Source: Pelagihabitans sp963760375 | GTDB taxonomy: Bacteria > Bacteroidota > Bacteroidia > Flavobacteriales > Flavobacteriaceae | Length of the DNA: 64,000 nt | Assembly: GCA_963760375.1 (NCBI GenBank) | Contig: CAVXCS010000001.1 | Span: 434,001 to 498,000 of the forward strand | Reading direction: 5' to 3' | Part shown: positions 1 through 8,217 of the stretch, piece by piece | Position numbering within the stretch: the first letter of the stretch is position 1 | Layout of the letters: each line of letters opens with the position of its first letter | The notes under the pieces: model-generated | The model's input: the letters and a program-made list of their open reading frames with translations, nothing else | Databases searched by the model: none | What the model was told of the DNA's origin: nothing | Made by a program: the position numbers and the translations under genes

Positions 1-71
1 TTCAAAAATTTTTTCGAAAACTTTTGGATTATAAAGCGGACAATGGGCCTGTGGACATCTTGGATCTGTAG
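1..71 (+). CDS. C-terminal end of an unidentified protein (partial)
   Basis: One + frame (codons starting at base 3) is open from the window edge to a TAG at 69-71 and encodes about 22 residues ending in PVDILDL. It would lie just upstream of, and co-directional with, the SDR gene. The other two + frames look less natural as a protein end, but the piece is too short to identify. The gene start lies outside the window. The 99 bases between it and the next start show no hairpin. Confidence 0.25.
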   Translation, partial: QKFFRKLLDYKADNGPVDILDL

Positions 72-170
72 CCAAAGCCTTTTGGGCACGGTCCGCAAAT
101 CCTTAACAATCGAACATCCATTGTAGTATATCAACCGCTAAAGCAAAAAGCCCGAAAAAAACAGAACCCA

Positions 171-1598
171 ATGAAAATACTACTTACCGGCGCCAATGGT
201 TATATCGGCATGCGGTTGCTGCCACAGTTGCTCGATATGGGCCACGAAGTGGTCTGTGCCGTGCGGGATGCCAAGCGACTTTCCGTAGATAAGGAAACCC
301 TCGCGCGGATCGAAGTAGTGGAAATCGATTTTTTGGAGGAGGTGGTAGCGGGCAAAATGCCAAAAGATATCGAGGCGGCCTATTTCCTGATCCATTCGAT
401 GAGTGCCTCCACGGAGGCCTTCGATGAAATGGAAGCGAAAACGGCCCATAACTTCAACCTGTACCTGGAAGCGACCCAAGTGAAGCAGGTCATTTACCTC
501 AGTGGCATCGCCAATGAGGACAACCTGAGCAAACACCTCTGGTCCCGAAAAAATGTGGAGGAAATATTGTACCAGGGGCCCTTCAGCCTCACCGTGCTAA
601 GGGCAGGCATCATTGTGGGCTCGGGCAGTTCTTCCTTCGAGATCATCAGAGATCTTTGTGAAAAATTGCCCGTAATGATCACTCCGAAATGGGTATTGAC
701 CAAAACGCAGCCCATAGCCATAAGGGATATCATCAACTTCCTTATCGGGGTCCTGGGCGATGAACGCACCTATGGCGATTCCTTTGATATTGCCGGTCCC
801 GACGTTCTGAGTTACAAACAGATGATGGAGCAGTATGCCGAGGCAAGGGGCTTTAAGAACTGGATCTTCACGGTACCCGTAATGACCCCCAAACTGTCTT
901 CCTACTGGCTCTACTTTGTCACCTCCACCTCCTACAAATTGGCCATGAACCTGGTCGACAGCATGAAAATCGAGGTGGTGGCCAGGGATAACCGGCTTCA
1001 AGAAATTTTGGGCATCAAAACGCATACCTACAGGGAAGCGATCGACATGGCCTTTAAAAAAATTGAGCAGAACCTTGTGGTGAGCAGCTGGAAGGATAGT
1101 ATGATCAGTGGGCGGTTCAACAAGAATCTTGGCAAATACATTCAAGTCCCCAAATATGGAGTATTGCAGGACCATAAGAAACTCAAGATCTCCGATCCGG
1201 AGCTGGTGATCGGGAATATTTGGAAAATAGGCGGTGAAAACGGATGGTATTATGGTAATTGGCTCTGGAAAACCAGGGGCTTGCTCGACAAATTGATAGG
1301 GGGCGTGGGATTGCGCCGTGGTCGCACCCACCCCGATAAGATCTACCCAGGTGATGCCCTTGATTTTTGGAGGGTCCTATTGGCCGATAAAAAGGGAAAG
1401 AGGCTCCTGCTTTTTGCTGAAATGAAGCTTCCCGGCGAAGCCTGGTTGGAATTCAGGATCGATGAAAACGATGTGCTCCACCAAACGGCCACTTTTAGGC
1501 CTAGGGGGCTCAAGGGCCGCTTGTATTGGTATAGCATTGTTCCCTTCCATTATTTTATTTTTGGTGGAATGATCAGAAATATCGCGAACGCCCGCTGA
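171..1598 (+). CDS. SDR-family NAD(P)-binding oxidoreductase with C-terminal DUF2867
   Basis: The 475-residue product begins with a Rossmann fold: the dinucleotide motif TGANGYIG is at residues 6-13, followed by a divergent extended-SDR/NmrA-like domain to about residue 300. The last ~140 residues match the DUF2867 domain that accompanies this fold in many Bacteroidota and actinobacteria (PGEAWLEFRI and an aromatic tail near the end). The substrate of this fusion family is unknown, so cytosolic NAD(P)-dependent reduction or isomerisation is inferred only from the fold. The ATG is the first in-frame start. The BCCT transporter gene starts 27 bases after its stop on the same strand, which suggests co-transcription. 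No catalytic Tyr-x-x-x-Lys could be assigned with certainty. Confidence 0.85.
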   Translation: MKILLTGANGYIGMRLLPQLLDMGHEVVCAVRDAKRLSVDKETLARIEVVEIDFLEEVVAGKMPKDIEAAYFLIHSMSASTEAFDEMEAKTAHNFNLYLEATQVKQVIYLSGIANEDNLSKHLWSRKNVEEILYQGPFSLTVLRAGIIVGSGSSSFEIIRDLCEKLPVMITPKWVLTKTQPIAIRDIINFLIGVLGDERTYGDSFDIAGPDVLSYKQMMEQYAEARGFKNWIFTVPVMTPKLSSYWLYFVTSTSYKLAMNLVDSMKIEVVARDNRLQEILGIKTHTYREAIDMAFKKIEQNLVVSSWKDSMISGRFNKNLGKYIQVPKYGVLQDHKKLKISDPELVIGNIWKIGGENGWYYGNWLWKTRGLLDKLIGGVGLRRGRTHPDKIYPGDALDFWRVLLADKKGKRLLLFAEMKLPGEAWLEFRIDENDVLHQTATFRPRGLKGRLYWYSIVPFHYFIFGGMIRNIANAR

Positions 1599-1625
1599 AC
1601 ATAATCGCACTAAAGCATCCCGTCT

Positions 1626-3125
1626 TTGAACGCTTTTTTAAAAAATCAACTGCTTTTTCTGTCCCTGGGCATATTGCTGTTGTTCACCCTCACCGTATTC
1701 TTCCAAACCGAAGCGAGCTATGGGGCCATAGAATCGCTGTCACTATGGGTGCGGAATCATTTCGGCTATTTTTATCTGTACCTGGGCTTGGGTTGTGTGC
1801 TCTTGTTGTTGGGGATTGCCATTTCGCCATTGGGCAGGATAAAACTTGGCAAGGTCGGTTCCAAACCCGAGCATTCGCTTTGGTCCTGGACGGCCATGCT
1901 ATACAGTGCGGGAATGGGAGCCGGTATCCTGCTGCGGGCCGTTCAAGAACCCGTTTTCATGAAACAGTATCCACCCTATCCCTCGGCCATGGAACCAGAC
2001 ATTTTGGCCCTGGAATTCACTTTTTACCAATGGGGCTTTACCGCTTGGGCATTTTATGGCCTATTTGCCATGGTAGTGGGCTATGCCCTATTCGTGGGAA
2101 AGAAGAAGGTTTTGGTCAGTGCGACCATCGAGGGTACGATCAAAAACAAGTGGGCAAGGAATGGTATTGATGTGATGACCATTGTGACCACTGTTTTTGG
2201 GCTCATAGCGGCCATCGGATTGGGCACCACCCAAATCAATGGCGGCCTCAACCACGTTTTTGGCCCCCACTTTGGCCTGGGAACGACCTTGGTGTTGGCC
2301 TCCCTTGTTTCGACCATTGCCTTTTATTCGGCCTGGCAAGGGGTCAACAAAGGCATCAAAGCCCTCTCCAAGATCAACATCCTTATGACCTTGGCCCTGT
2401 TGCTCTTCATTTTTTTTTCGAGCGATATGGCTGCTATCCTTTTGTCGTTTTCAAAAGCCACACTTCATTATCTGCTCGATTTCATCCCCATGAGCCTGGC
2501 ATTGGAAGGATTTGATCCCGGGCTTGATTTTTTGACCGATTGGACCTTTTATTATTGGGCATTTTGGTTGGCCTGGGCACCTTTTACGGGAATTTTCATC
2601 GCCAGGATATCGAAGGGCAGGACGCTGCGGCAGTTGTTGCTCGGCGTGTTGATCATTCCTTCGCTTGGCACTTTCTTTTGGTTTTCGGTCTTCGGCGCTT
2701 CGGCATTTCAGTTGATCGAAGTTTGGGGAAGCTACAACAATGAATTCGGGAACGTGTTTTCCTCCATCTTTGTCTTTCTCGAACATTATCCTATTTCCGT
2801 GGTTCTCAACATTACCACGATTATTTTATTGATGGGATTTCTGATCACCTCGGTCGACTCGGCCGTGTTCGTGCTCAGCATGTTTACCGACCAAGGTAAA
2901 AAAGACCCCAGCAAACGGCATCGGTTGCTTTGGTCGGTATTTATTTTACTGGCGACCCTGGCCTTGATCTTATTGGGTAATTTCAGAACCGATATCGATG
3001 TCTTGACCGCGGTTCAGAAACTATTGATCATCACCTCCCTACCTTTTGCCTTTTTCATGGTCGCCATGACAGGGATTTTCATGAAGCGACTACTGGTCTC
3101 CACCCGACAGGGCGAACATGAATAA
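1626..3125 (+). CDS. BCCT-family betaine/carnitine/choline transporter
   Basis: This 499-residue inner-membrane protein has about twelve hydrophobic segments. The BCCT signature region is clear: an aromatic stretch with FYYWAFWLAWAPFTG, then FIARISKGRT around residues 310-335, plus the glycine-rich YSAGMGAG segment near residue 97. Members import quaternary ammonium compounds such as glycine betaine, choline or carnitine by coupling to Na+ or H+. The residues visible here do not fix the substrate. The only plausible start is a TTG at 1626, because an in-frame stop lies at 1611-1613 and no ATG precedes the first membrane segment. It follows the SDR gene by 27 bases and converges on the CtlX-like gene. 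No terminator hairpin was recognised in the 48-base gap. Confidence 0.9.
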   Translation: MNAFLKNQLLFLSLGILLLFTLTVFFQTEASYGAIESLSLWVRNHFGYFYLYLGLGCVLLLLGIAISPLGRIKLGKVGSKPEHSLWSWTAMLYSAGMGAGILLRAVQEPVFMKQYPPYPSAMEPDILALEFTFYQWGFTAWAFYGLFAMVVGYALFVGKKKVLVSATIEGTIKNKWARNGIDVMTIVTTVFGLIAAIGLGTTQINGGLNHVFGPHFGLGTTLVLASLVSTIAFYSAWQGVNKGIKALSKINILMTLALLLFIFFSSDMAAILLSFSKATLHYLLDFIPMSLALEGFDPGLDFLTDWTFYYWAFWLAWAPFTGIFIARISKGRTLRQLLLGVLIIPSLGTFFWFSVFGASAFQLIEVWGSYNNEFGNVFSSIFVFLEHYPISVVLNITTIILLMGFLITSVDSAVFVLSMFTDQGKKDPSKRHRLLWSVFILLATLALILLGNFRTDIDVLTAVQKLLIITSLPFAFFMVAMTGIFMKRLLVSTRQGEHE

Positions 3126-3173
3126 ACGCTCTTGATCAAAGTAAAATCGGAACATCCTTTAAATACGCGGCGA

Positions 3174-4109
3174 TCATACGGCTTTTGGCAAAAATACTTC
3201 GGCCATCATGCATCGCGCGCTGCCGCCGCCACAGGTCTCAATCGTATCCAAAGGACCATGAACGATTTCGCAATGCTTTTCAATGGCCTTGATTTGGGCC
3301 GGGGTCAGGCTGTGGTAAGCTTGTGAACTCATCGCGAGATAAGGTGTTGCATCGGTTCCCAATACCTGTAACATATTACCGGCGAAGTGATGCATCTGTT
3401 CCTCGGTGATGGCAATGATCTCTTTGCCATCCTCCTTCAGATGGTTCACCACATTTTTGCGCTCCTTCAAATCGTCGATACTATCGAGGCAGATGACCGA
3501 AAAATCCAGTGCAAGGCACATCATTACGTTGGTGTGGTAAATGGGCAAACGCTGCCCCTCATAGGTTTGAAAGGCATTGAAGATGATGGGCATACAATCA
3601 AAATCCTCACAGAATTCGATTACCAGTTCTTCGTCGGCACGGGCAGAGAGGGCGCAATACACTTTCTGGTGCTCCCTATCGAGCAAGAGGCTTCCGGTAC
3701 CTTCCAAAAACAATCCTTCCGCCTCGGCAGCGGTATAGTCCATCACGTTGTTGATCAAATATCCCTTGGCCTCGAGCAGGTCCAAAATATCTTCCCTTCT
3801 TTCCTTTCTGCGATTTTCGGCGAACATCGGATAAAGACCAACCGTTCCATCACTGTGGAAGGAGATCCAATTGTTTGGAAAAATAGAATCCGGGGTATCG
3901 GCTTCCTTGGTATCTTCGACCACGATCACGTTGACGCCTTTTGCCCTCAAGATTTCCACAAAGGCATCGAACTCCTCCTGGGCTTTGGTGTTGATGACCT
4001 GGTTTTTCACATCGATATCTTCCATGAAGAAGTTATTGACGGCCGTTTGTTCGTTCATCCTGAAATTCACTGGACGAACCATCAAAATGTTATTGGTGAT
4101 CTGTTTCAT
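3174..4109 (-). CDS. ctlX: CtlX-like citrulline utilisation hydrolase / amidinotransferase-family protein
   Basis: The 311-residue protein (from the ATG at 4109) has the pentein fold of amidino-modifying enzymes and closely resembles the CtlX family (citrulline utilisation hydrolase) common in Bacteroidota. Visible landmarks are an N-terminal MVRPVNF, the substrate-loop region DSIFPNNW, the acidic/glycine segment EGTGSLLLD, the histidine in YHTNVMM, and a C-terminal cysteine in CGGGSARCMMAE, where this superfamily places its nucleophile. The longer frame begins with TTG at 4133 and overlaps the upstream gene, so the internal ATG is preferred. It lies 20 bases after the DDAH-like gene on the same strand and probably shares its transcript. 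Substrate assignment rests on family resemblance only. Confidence 0.85.
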   Translation of the reverse strand: MKQITNNILMVRPVNFRMNEQTAVNNFFMEDIDVKNQVINTKAQEEFDAFVEILRAKGVNVIVVEDTKEADTPDSIFPNNWISFHSDGTVGLYPMFAENRRKERREDILDLLEAKGYLINNVMDYTAAEAEGLFLEGTGSLLLDREHQKVYCALSARADEELVIEFCEDFDCMPIIFNAFQTYEGQRLPIYHTNVMMCLALDFSVICLDSIDDLKERKNVVNHLKEDGKEIIAITEEQMHHFAGNMLQVLGTDATPYLAMSSQAYHSLTPAQIKAIEKHCEIVHGPLDTIETCGGGSARCMMAEVFLPKAV

Positions 4110-4129
4110 TTTGTTCTGAATAGTATTGA

Positions 4130-5041
4130 TCAATCGCGAACCAAAGGCAGCGTACTGCAGCGGAGCAATCCTTCTTGTTTTGAGATTTCCGCATAAGGGA
4201 TCTCTTCAACGGTAAAGCCATTGCTTCGCAACCATTTGTTCAGCCTTACAAAGTTTTTTTCGGATACTACAACTTTCGGAGAAATCGAAAAAACGTTGCT
4301 GAACATGTGATACATTTCATCGGCAGTGATCTCAAAGATATTTTTCGGGCCGAAATAATCGACCAGCCATTGGTATTCCGATTCGATCAAAAACCCATTT
4401 TTATGGAGAATGGCCTTGTCACTTCCCACCGGTTGGAAACAACAGTCTAAATGTAGTGCGTTTTCCCGGGCATTTGTCGATTTTCGAAGCTCGAAGGCCT
4501 TGACCTTTTTGTTGGGAAACAAGCCTGCCAAATAGCTTACCGCAGCCCTATTCGTACGAGCCGTGATATGTTGCGGATAATTCTCGGCCGTATAGGTGCC
4601 CACGAAAATATAGTCGTTCCATGGCATCACATCGCCTCCTTCCACATGAACCTCTGCTGGCGGGTACACCAATTTGGACGGGTCTATTTGATCGAGCACG
4701 TGCCCTATGGCCAGGAATTCCTCCTCACGATCGGGCAATATATTTGCTTTGAGAAAAGTGTCCCCGATGACAAAGGCAATATCCCGAGAAAAAATTTGGT
4801 TGGTATCCTGCAGCACTTTAGGGCGAAAGACCTGAACCCCGTATTTTTCGAAAACGGCAGCAAAGGCATCCATTTCCTTTACCATGTCGGATTCAACCGG
4901 ATAGGTACCCGCCAAGATATGTTCCAGCGATTTTGGGTCATACGCGTCTTCAGGCCTGGGGGTGGGTCCACAGCTCTCGGCCGTTCCCAATACCACGGCC
5001 CTCAAGCGCGATGTCTCATCATTTATGTTCAACTGCAGCAT
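4130..5041 (-). CDS. Dimethylarginine dimethylaminohydrolase-like amidinohydrolase
   Basis: This 303-residue pentein-fold protein belongs to the arginine deiminase/DDAH superfamily. The expected elements appear in order: FSRDIAFVIGD (residues ~88-98), EGGDVMPWND (~137-146), the catalytic-histidine segment LHLDCCF (~200), and a near-terminal cysteine in LLRCSTLPL. Such enzymes hydrolyse the guanidinium of arginine derivatives to citrulline or ornithine products in the cytosol. It is the first gene of a two-gene unit with the CtlX-like hydrolase, an adjacency seen in many Flavobacteriaceae after citrate synthase. The gltA terminator hairpin lies between gltA and this gene, so an own promoter is likely, although none was recognised. 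Flavobacterial homologs are usually annotated only by superfamily. Confidence 0.85.
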   Translation of the reverse strand: MLQLNINDETSRLRAVVLGTAESCGPTPRPEDAYDPKSLEHILAGTYPVESDMVKEMDAFAAVFEKYGVQVFRPKVLQDTNQIFSRDIAFVIGDTFLKANILPDREEEFLAIGHVLDQIDPSKLVYPPAEVHVEGGDVMPWNDYIFVGTYTAENYPQHITARTNRAAVSYLAGLFPNKKVKAFELRKSTNARENALHLDCCFQPVGSDKAILHKNGFLIESEYQWLVDYFGPKNIFEITADEMYHMFSNVFSISPKVVVSEKNFVRLNKWLRSNGFTVEEIPYAEISKQEGLLRCSTLPLVRD

Positions 5042-5081
5042 GCCGGAAATTTTGTGCTAAGATAAGACTGTATGGGTGTAA

Positions 5082-5111
5082 AAAAAATGCTCCTTTAACA
5101 ATAAAAGGAGC
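5082..5111 (-). terminator. Rho-independent terminator after gltA
   Basis: A GCTCCTTT/AAAGGAGC hairpin with a short A/T loop is followed, on the minus strand, by a run of seven T residues (the A run at 5081-5087). It sits 27 bases beyond the citrate synthase stop codon and before the DDAH-like gene. Confidence 0.85.
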
Positions 5112-5137
5112 TTATCTTGATTTTGGCTCAGCAGGGT

Positions 5138-6424
5138 TTACCTCAGGCTTAAATCGACATAGGGCCGCAGGTTTTCTCCTGTGTAGATTTGCCTTGGCCT
5201 TCCGATGGGTTCATTGTTCAACCGCATTTCGCGCCATTGGGCAATCCACCCGGGAAGTCTTCCCAAAGCAAACATCACCGTGAACATGTCGGTTGGGATG
5301 CCAAGGGCCCTATAAATGATGCCGGAATAGAAATCGACGTTCGGATATAATTTTCTTTCCACAAAATAGGAGTCTTCGAGCGCCTCCTTTTCCAATCCTT
5401 TGGCGATATCCAGAATGGGATCGTCGATGCCCAGTTCATCCAGCACCTCATCGGCGGCCTTTTTTATGATCTTTGCCCTTGGATCGAAATTTTTATAGAC
5501 CCTATGACCGAAGCCCATCAGCCTAAAGGGATCATCCTTATCCTTGGCTTTGGCCATGTATTTTTTGGTATCTCCCCCATCGGCTTCGATGGCCTCGAGC
5601 ATTTCGAGCACGGCCTGGTTCGCACCCCCATGTAATGGGCCCCATAAGGCCGATATGCCCGCTGATAAAGAGGCAAAAAGACCGGCATGTGAGGATCCCA
5701 CGATACGAACGGTGGAAGTGGAACAGTTTTGCTCATGATCGGCATGAAGGATCAGTAGCTTGTCCAAGGCCTCAATTACATTTTTGTTCTTTTTATATTC
5801 CTGATTGGGTTTTTTGAACATCATTTTATGGATGTTCTCCACATATCCGAGACTTTCGTCACCATAATCCAGTGGAAGTCCCTTTTTCTTTCTCAAGGTC
5901 CAGGCCACGAGCACCGGAAATTTTGCCAAGATGCGAACGATGGCGTGGTACATCGCCTTTTCGGAGCTCACATTTACGGAAATCGGATTAAAAGCGATGA
6001 GCGCACTGGTCAAGGAAGACAAGACTCCCATCGGATGGGCAGATTTAGGGAAGCCGTCAAGGATTTTCTTCATTTCCTCATCCACGGTCGATTCGTTCTT
6101 GATATCCTTATGGAACGCCTCCAATTTTTCCTTATTGGGCAATTCCCCGAAAATCAGCAGATAGGCGACTTCCAAAAAATCGGCCTTTTCGGCCAACTCT
6201 TCTATCGCATAACCACGGTATCTCAAAATACCCTTTTCCCCATCGAGGAAAGTAATGGCACTTTCGCAGGAACCGGTATTTTTATAACCGGGATCAAGGG
6301 TAATAAGTCCCTTGGTAACCGATCGCAGGTTTTTTATGTCTATGGCCGATTCATCTTCGGTGCCTTTTATAACGGGAAATTCGTATCTCTGACCATTGTA
6401 TTCAATAATTGCGAAGTCTGACAT
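5138..6424 (-). CDS. gltA: Citrate synthase
   Basis: The 428-residue enzyme condenses acetyl-CoA and oxaloacetate to citrate at the entry of the TCA cycle. Length and motifs fit the type II bacterial form: HADHEQNCST around residue 230, the active-site segment GPLHGGANQAV (~265-275), GFGHRVYKNFDPRA (~305-318) and the C-terminal region with IGRPRQIYTG. The ATG start gives the usual beta-rich N-terminal extension (DFAIIEYNGQRYEFP) of type II enzymes. It has its own terminator downstream. Upstream it is separated from the glycogen synthase gene by 126 bases of AT-rich sequence in which no clear promoter was assigned. No abnormality is visible. Confidence 0.98.
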   Translation of the reverse strand: MSDFAIIEYNGQRYEFPVIKGTEDESAIDIKNLRSVTKGLITLDPGYKNTGSCESAITFLDGEKGILRYRGYAIEELAEKADFLEVAYLLIFGELPNKEKLEAFHKDIKNESTVDEEMKKILDGFPKSAHPMGVLSSLTSALIAFNPISVNVSSEKAMYHAIVRILAKFPVLVAWTLRKKKGLPLDYGDESLGYVENIHKMMFKKPNQEYKKNKNVIEALDKLLILHADHEQNCSTSTVRIVGSSHAGLFASLSAGISALWGPLHGGANQAVLEMLEAIEADGGDTKKYMAKAKDKDDPFRLMGFGHRVYKNFDPRAKIIKKAADEVLDELGIDDPILDIAKGLEKEALEDSYFVERKLYPNVDFYSGIIYRALGIPTDMFTVMFALGRLPGWIAQWREMRLNNEPIGRPRQIYTGENLRPYVDLSLR

Positions 6425-6550
6425 TTGCGGTAGTTACTTTAGGTTAAACGTAAATTTAAGGAAAACACCTCATGTTAACAATTTAGTATTTTCATTTAGG
6501 TTATTATTAACAATGGGCATAAAAAGTGTTGGCTTGTCTTGAAGGTTCCA

Positions 6551-8086
6551 TTATAGCAGGTAGAGGAATTTGTAGTAATCATCGACCGATTTCTTCCAGG
6601 TAAAGCGCATTTTCTTGGCATTGGATTGGATCTCCTCCCATTTGGGCTTATCATGCTCAAAAAGCCACAGCGCTTCATCAAAGGTCGACACCATGTTCTT
6701 GATCTTCTCGTCATAGGTGGCCCCATCAAAGGAAAAGCCTGTTTTCATATGCTCCACGGTATCCTTCAATCCTCCGGTATGGTGCACCAAGCATGGATTC
6801 CCATTGCGCATGGAAAGCATTTGGCTGATGCCACAAGGTTCAAAAAGACTTGGCATGAAATAGAGGTCCGACTCTAGGTAGATGGAGTCGATCAGGTCTT
6901 CCGATTGCCCATTCGTAAAAATGAAGTTTTGATGTTCGTAGCTCATTTTTCTGAAAAGCTCTTCGTACTCAGGTGCACCGGTGCCCAAGAGCATAAAAAT
7001 CCCGTCCACCTTCTTTAGTTTTTGCAGTATTTGAACCAAGGCTTCCGGAGAACGTTTTAGGAAATAGAACTTCTGTTCGGTCAATCTGGCCACGCTTGCC
7101 ATGATGAACTTTGGTCGTACATCTACATATTTCATGATCTTTTCGCCAGTATGCGCCAAGAAATCGGCCTTGTATTTCTTTGATTCTTCCTGTAACCAAC
7201 GGAACAAGGCCTTTACGGTATTGCGATAGAGCTGGCCCGTTGCGGCCACCCTAATGTTGTTGTAATTGCTCCCATTAAGGATGCCGTACAACCTGCCTTC
7301 ATCATTGGCCTTGACCAAATCGATTTCCAATGATTCCCCGCCGATAAACTCCGGAGGGGCACTGGGTTTGAGGATGTCTTCCTTATAAGATGGGGAAACC
7401 GTATGAACGGCATCGGAAAATCGAATGCCCACGGCCATCAGATTTACACAATCCTGGTACCGGTAGTCCATTAGGGCATTGGTATCGAGTTCGATATCGG
7501 GAAACCAATTTTGTAAAGAGGAATAATTTCCCCTAAATGGGCGAATGCCCTGAATGGCCAGGTTATGGATGCTATAAACGAACCTGATTTTTTTCAATGC
7601 ATTATAGGCGGGATGGTACTGTTTTAAAAAGAGCACTAAGCTGGTGTGCCAATCGTGCAAATGCACAATATCGAGCTTGCCAAAACAATCCTTTTTGATG
7701 GCCTCGGCCACGGCGGTACAAAAAATAATAAACTTGACCGCATCGGTATAAAACGGTTCGGTAGGGTCGTTGTGATAGATATGCGCAATATCGCCCGCTT
7801 CTATTTCGGGATGGTGTATTACATAGTGGTGTACATTCTTGAATTCCTTTTTAGGCACCACCTCATAGAGATCGGCAGTATAGGTTTGGCCTCGGAGCTG
7901 AACGTTCAGATGCGATTTGAAGGTGCCGTTTTTATATAATCTGGAATAGGCTGGAACCACCACATGCGCCTTGTCGCCACGCTCGGAAATCTGTCTCGGT
8001 ACATCGCGCACCACATCGCCCATTCCTCCGGCCTTACATTCAGGTATGGCATCATTTTCAGCAGCAACAAAAAGAAAATTGTTCAT
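6551..8086 (-). CDS. GT5 glycogen/starch synthase-like glycosyltransferase
   Basis: This 511-residue GT5 enzyme transfers glucose from a nucleotide sugar to a growing alpha-1,4-glucan. The N-terminal sugar-nucleotide motif (K-x-G-G) appears as CKAGGMGD near residue 17. The C-terminal Rossmann half carries the family signature SLFEPCGISQ (~410-420) with the catalytic glutamate, followed by a HHTGGLKDTV segment. No glgC or glgB gene is nearby. It sits alone between eno and gltA, after the strong eno terminator, and must therefore have its own promoter. Flavobacterial proteins of this type are annotated as glycogen/starch synthase, but whether the organism stores glycogen cannot be told from this window. 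Confidence 0.9.
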   Translation of the reverse strand: MNNFLFVAAENDAIPECKAGGMGDVVRDVPRQISERGDKAHVVVPAYSRLYKNGTFKSHLNVQLRGQTYTADLYEVVPKKEFKNVHHYVIHHPEIEAGDIAHIYHNDPTEPFYTDAVKFIIFCTAVAEAIKKDCFGKLDIVHLHDWHTSLVLFLKQYHPAYNALKKIRFVYSIHNLAIQGIRPFRGNYSSLQNWFPDIELDTNALMDYRYQDCVNLMAVGIRFSDAVHTVSPSYKEDILKPSAPPEFIGGESLEIDLVKANDEGRLYGILNGSNYNNIRVAATGQLYRNTVKALFRWLQEESKKYKADFLAHTGEKIMKYVDVRPKFIMASVARLTEQKFYFLKRSPEALVQILQKLKKVDGIFMLLGTGAPEYEELFRKMSYEHQNFIFTNGQSEDLIDSIYLESDLYFMPSLFEPCGISQMLSMRNGNPCLVHHTGGLKDTVEHMKTGFSFDGATYDEKIKNMVSTFDEALWLFEHDKPKWEEIQSNAKKMRFTWKKSVDDYYKFLYLL

Positions 8087-8151
8087 ATTTTACGGGAAGG
8101 ATTTCAGTCAATACAAGATATTCAATTAAATGGGAAATACCGTCGATACCC

Positions 8152-8195
8152 AAAAAAAAACCTTCCCTACCCATATAGTAGATGGGTAGGGAAGG
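8152..8195 (-). terminator. Strong rho-independent terminator after eno
   Basis: A perfect 14-bp stem CCTTCCCTACCCAT / ATGGGTAGGGAAGG (8161-8195) with a small loop is followed on the minus strand by nine T residues (A run at 8152-8160). It lies 23 bases past the enolase stop codon and insulates the downstream glycogen synthase gene. Confidence 0.95.
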
Positions 8196-8217
8196 ATGCC
8201 TTTTGGTATACTTTAAA

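Noticed and set aside
597..1331. 244-codon open frame antisense to the SDR gene
   Set aside because: It is fully covered by a convincing protein-coding gene on the other strand and has no recognisable motifs. It reflects codon bias in GC-richer DNA.
3387..4196. 269-codon + frame across ctlX
   Set aside because: Antisense shadow of the CtlX-like gene with low-quality amino-acid composition.
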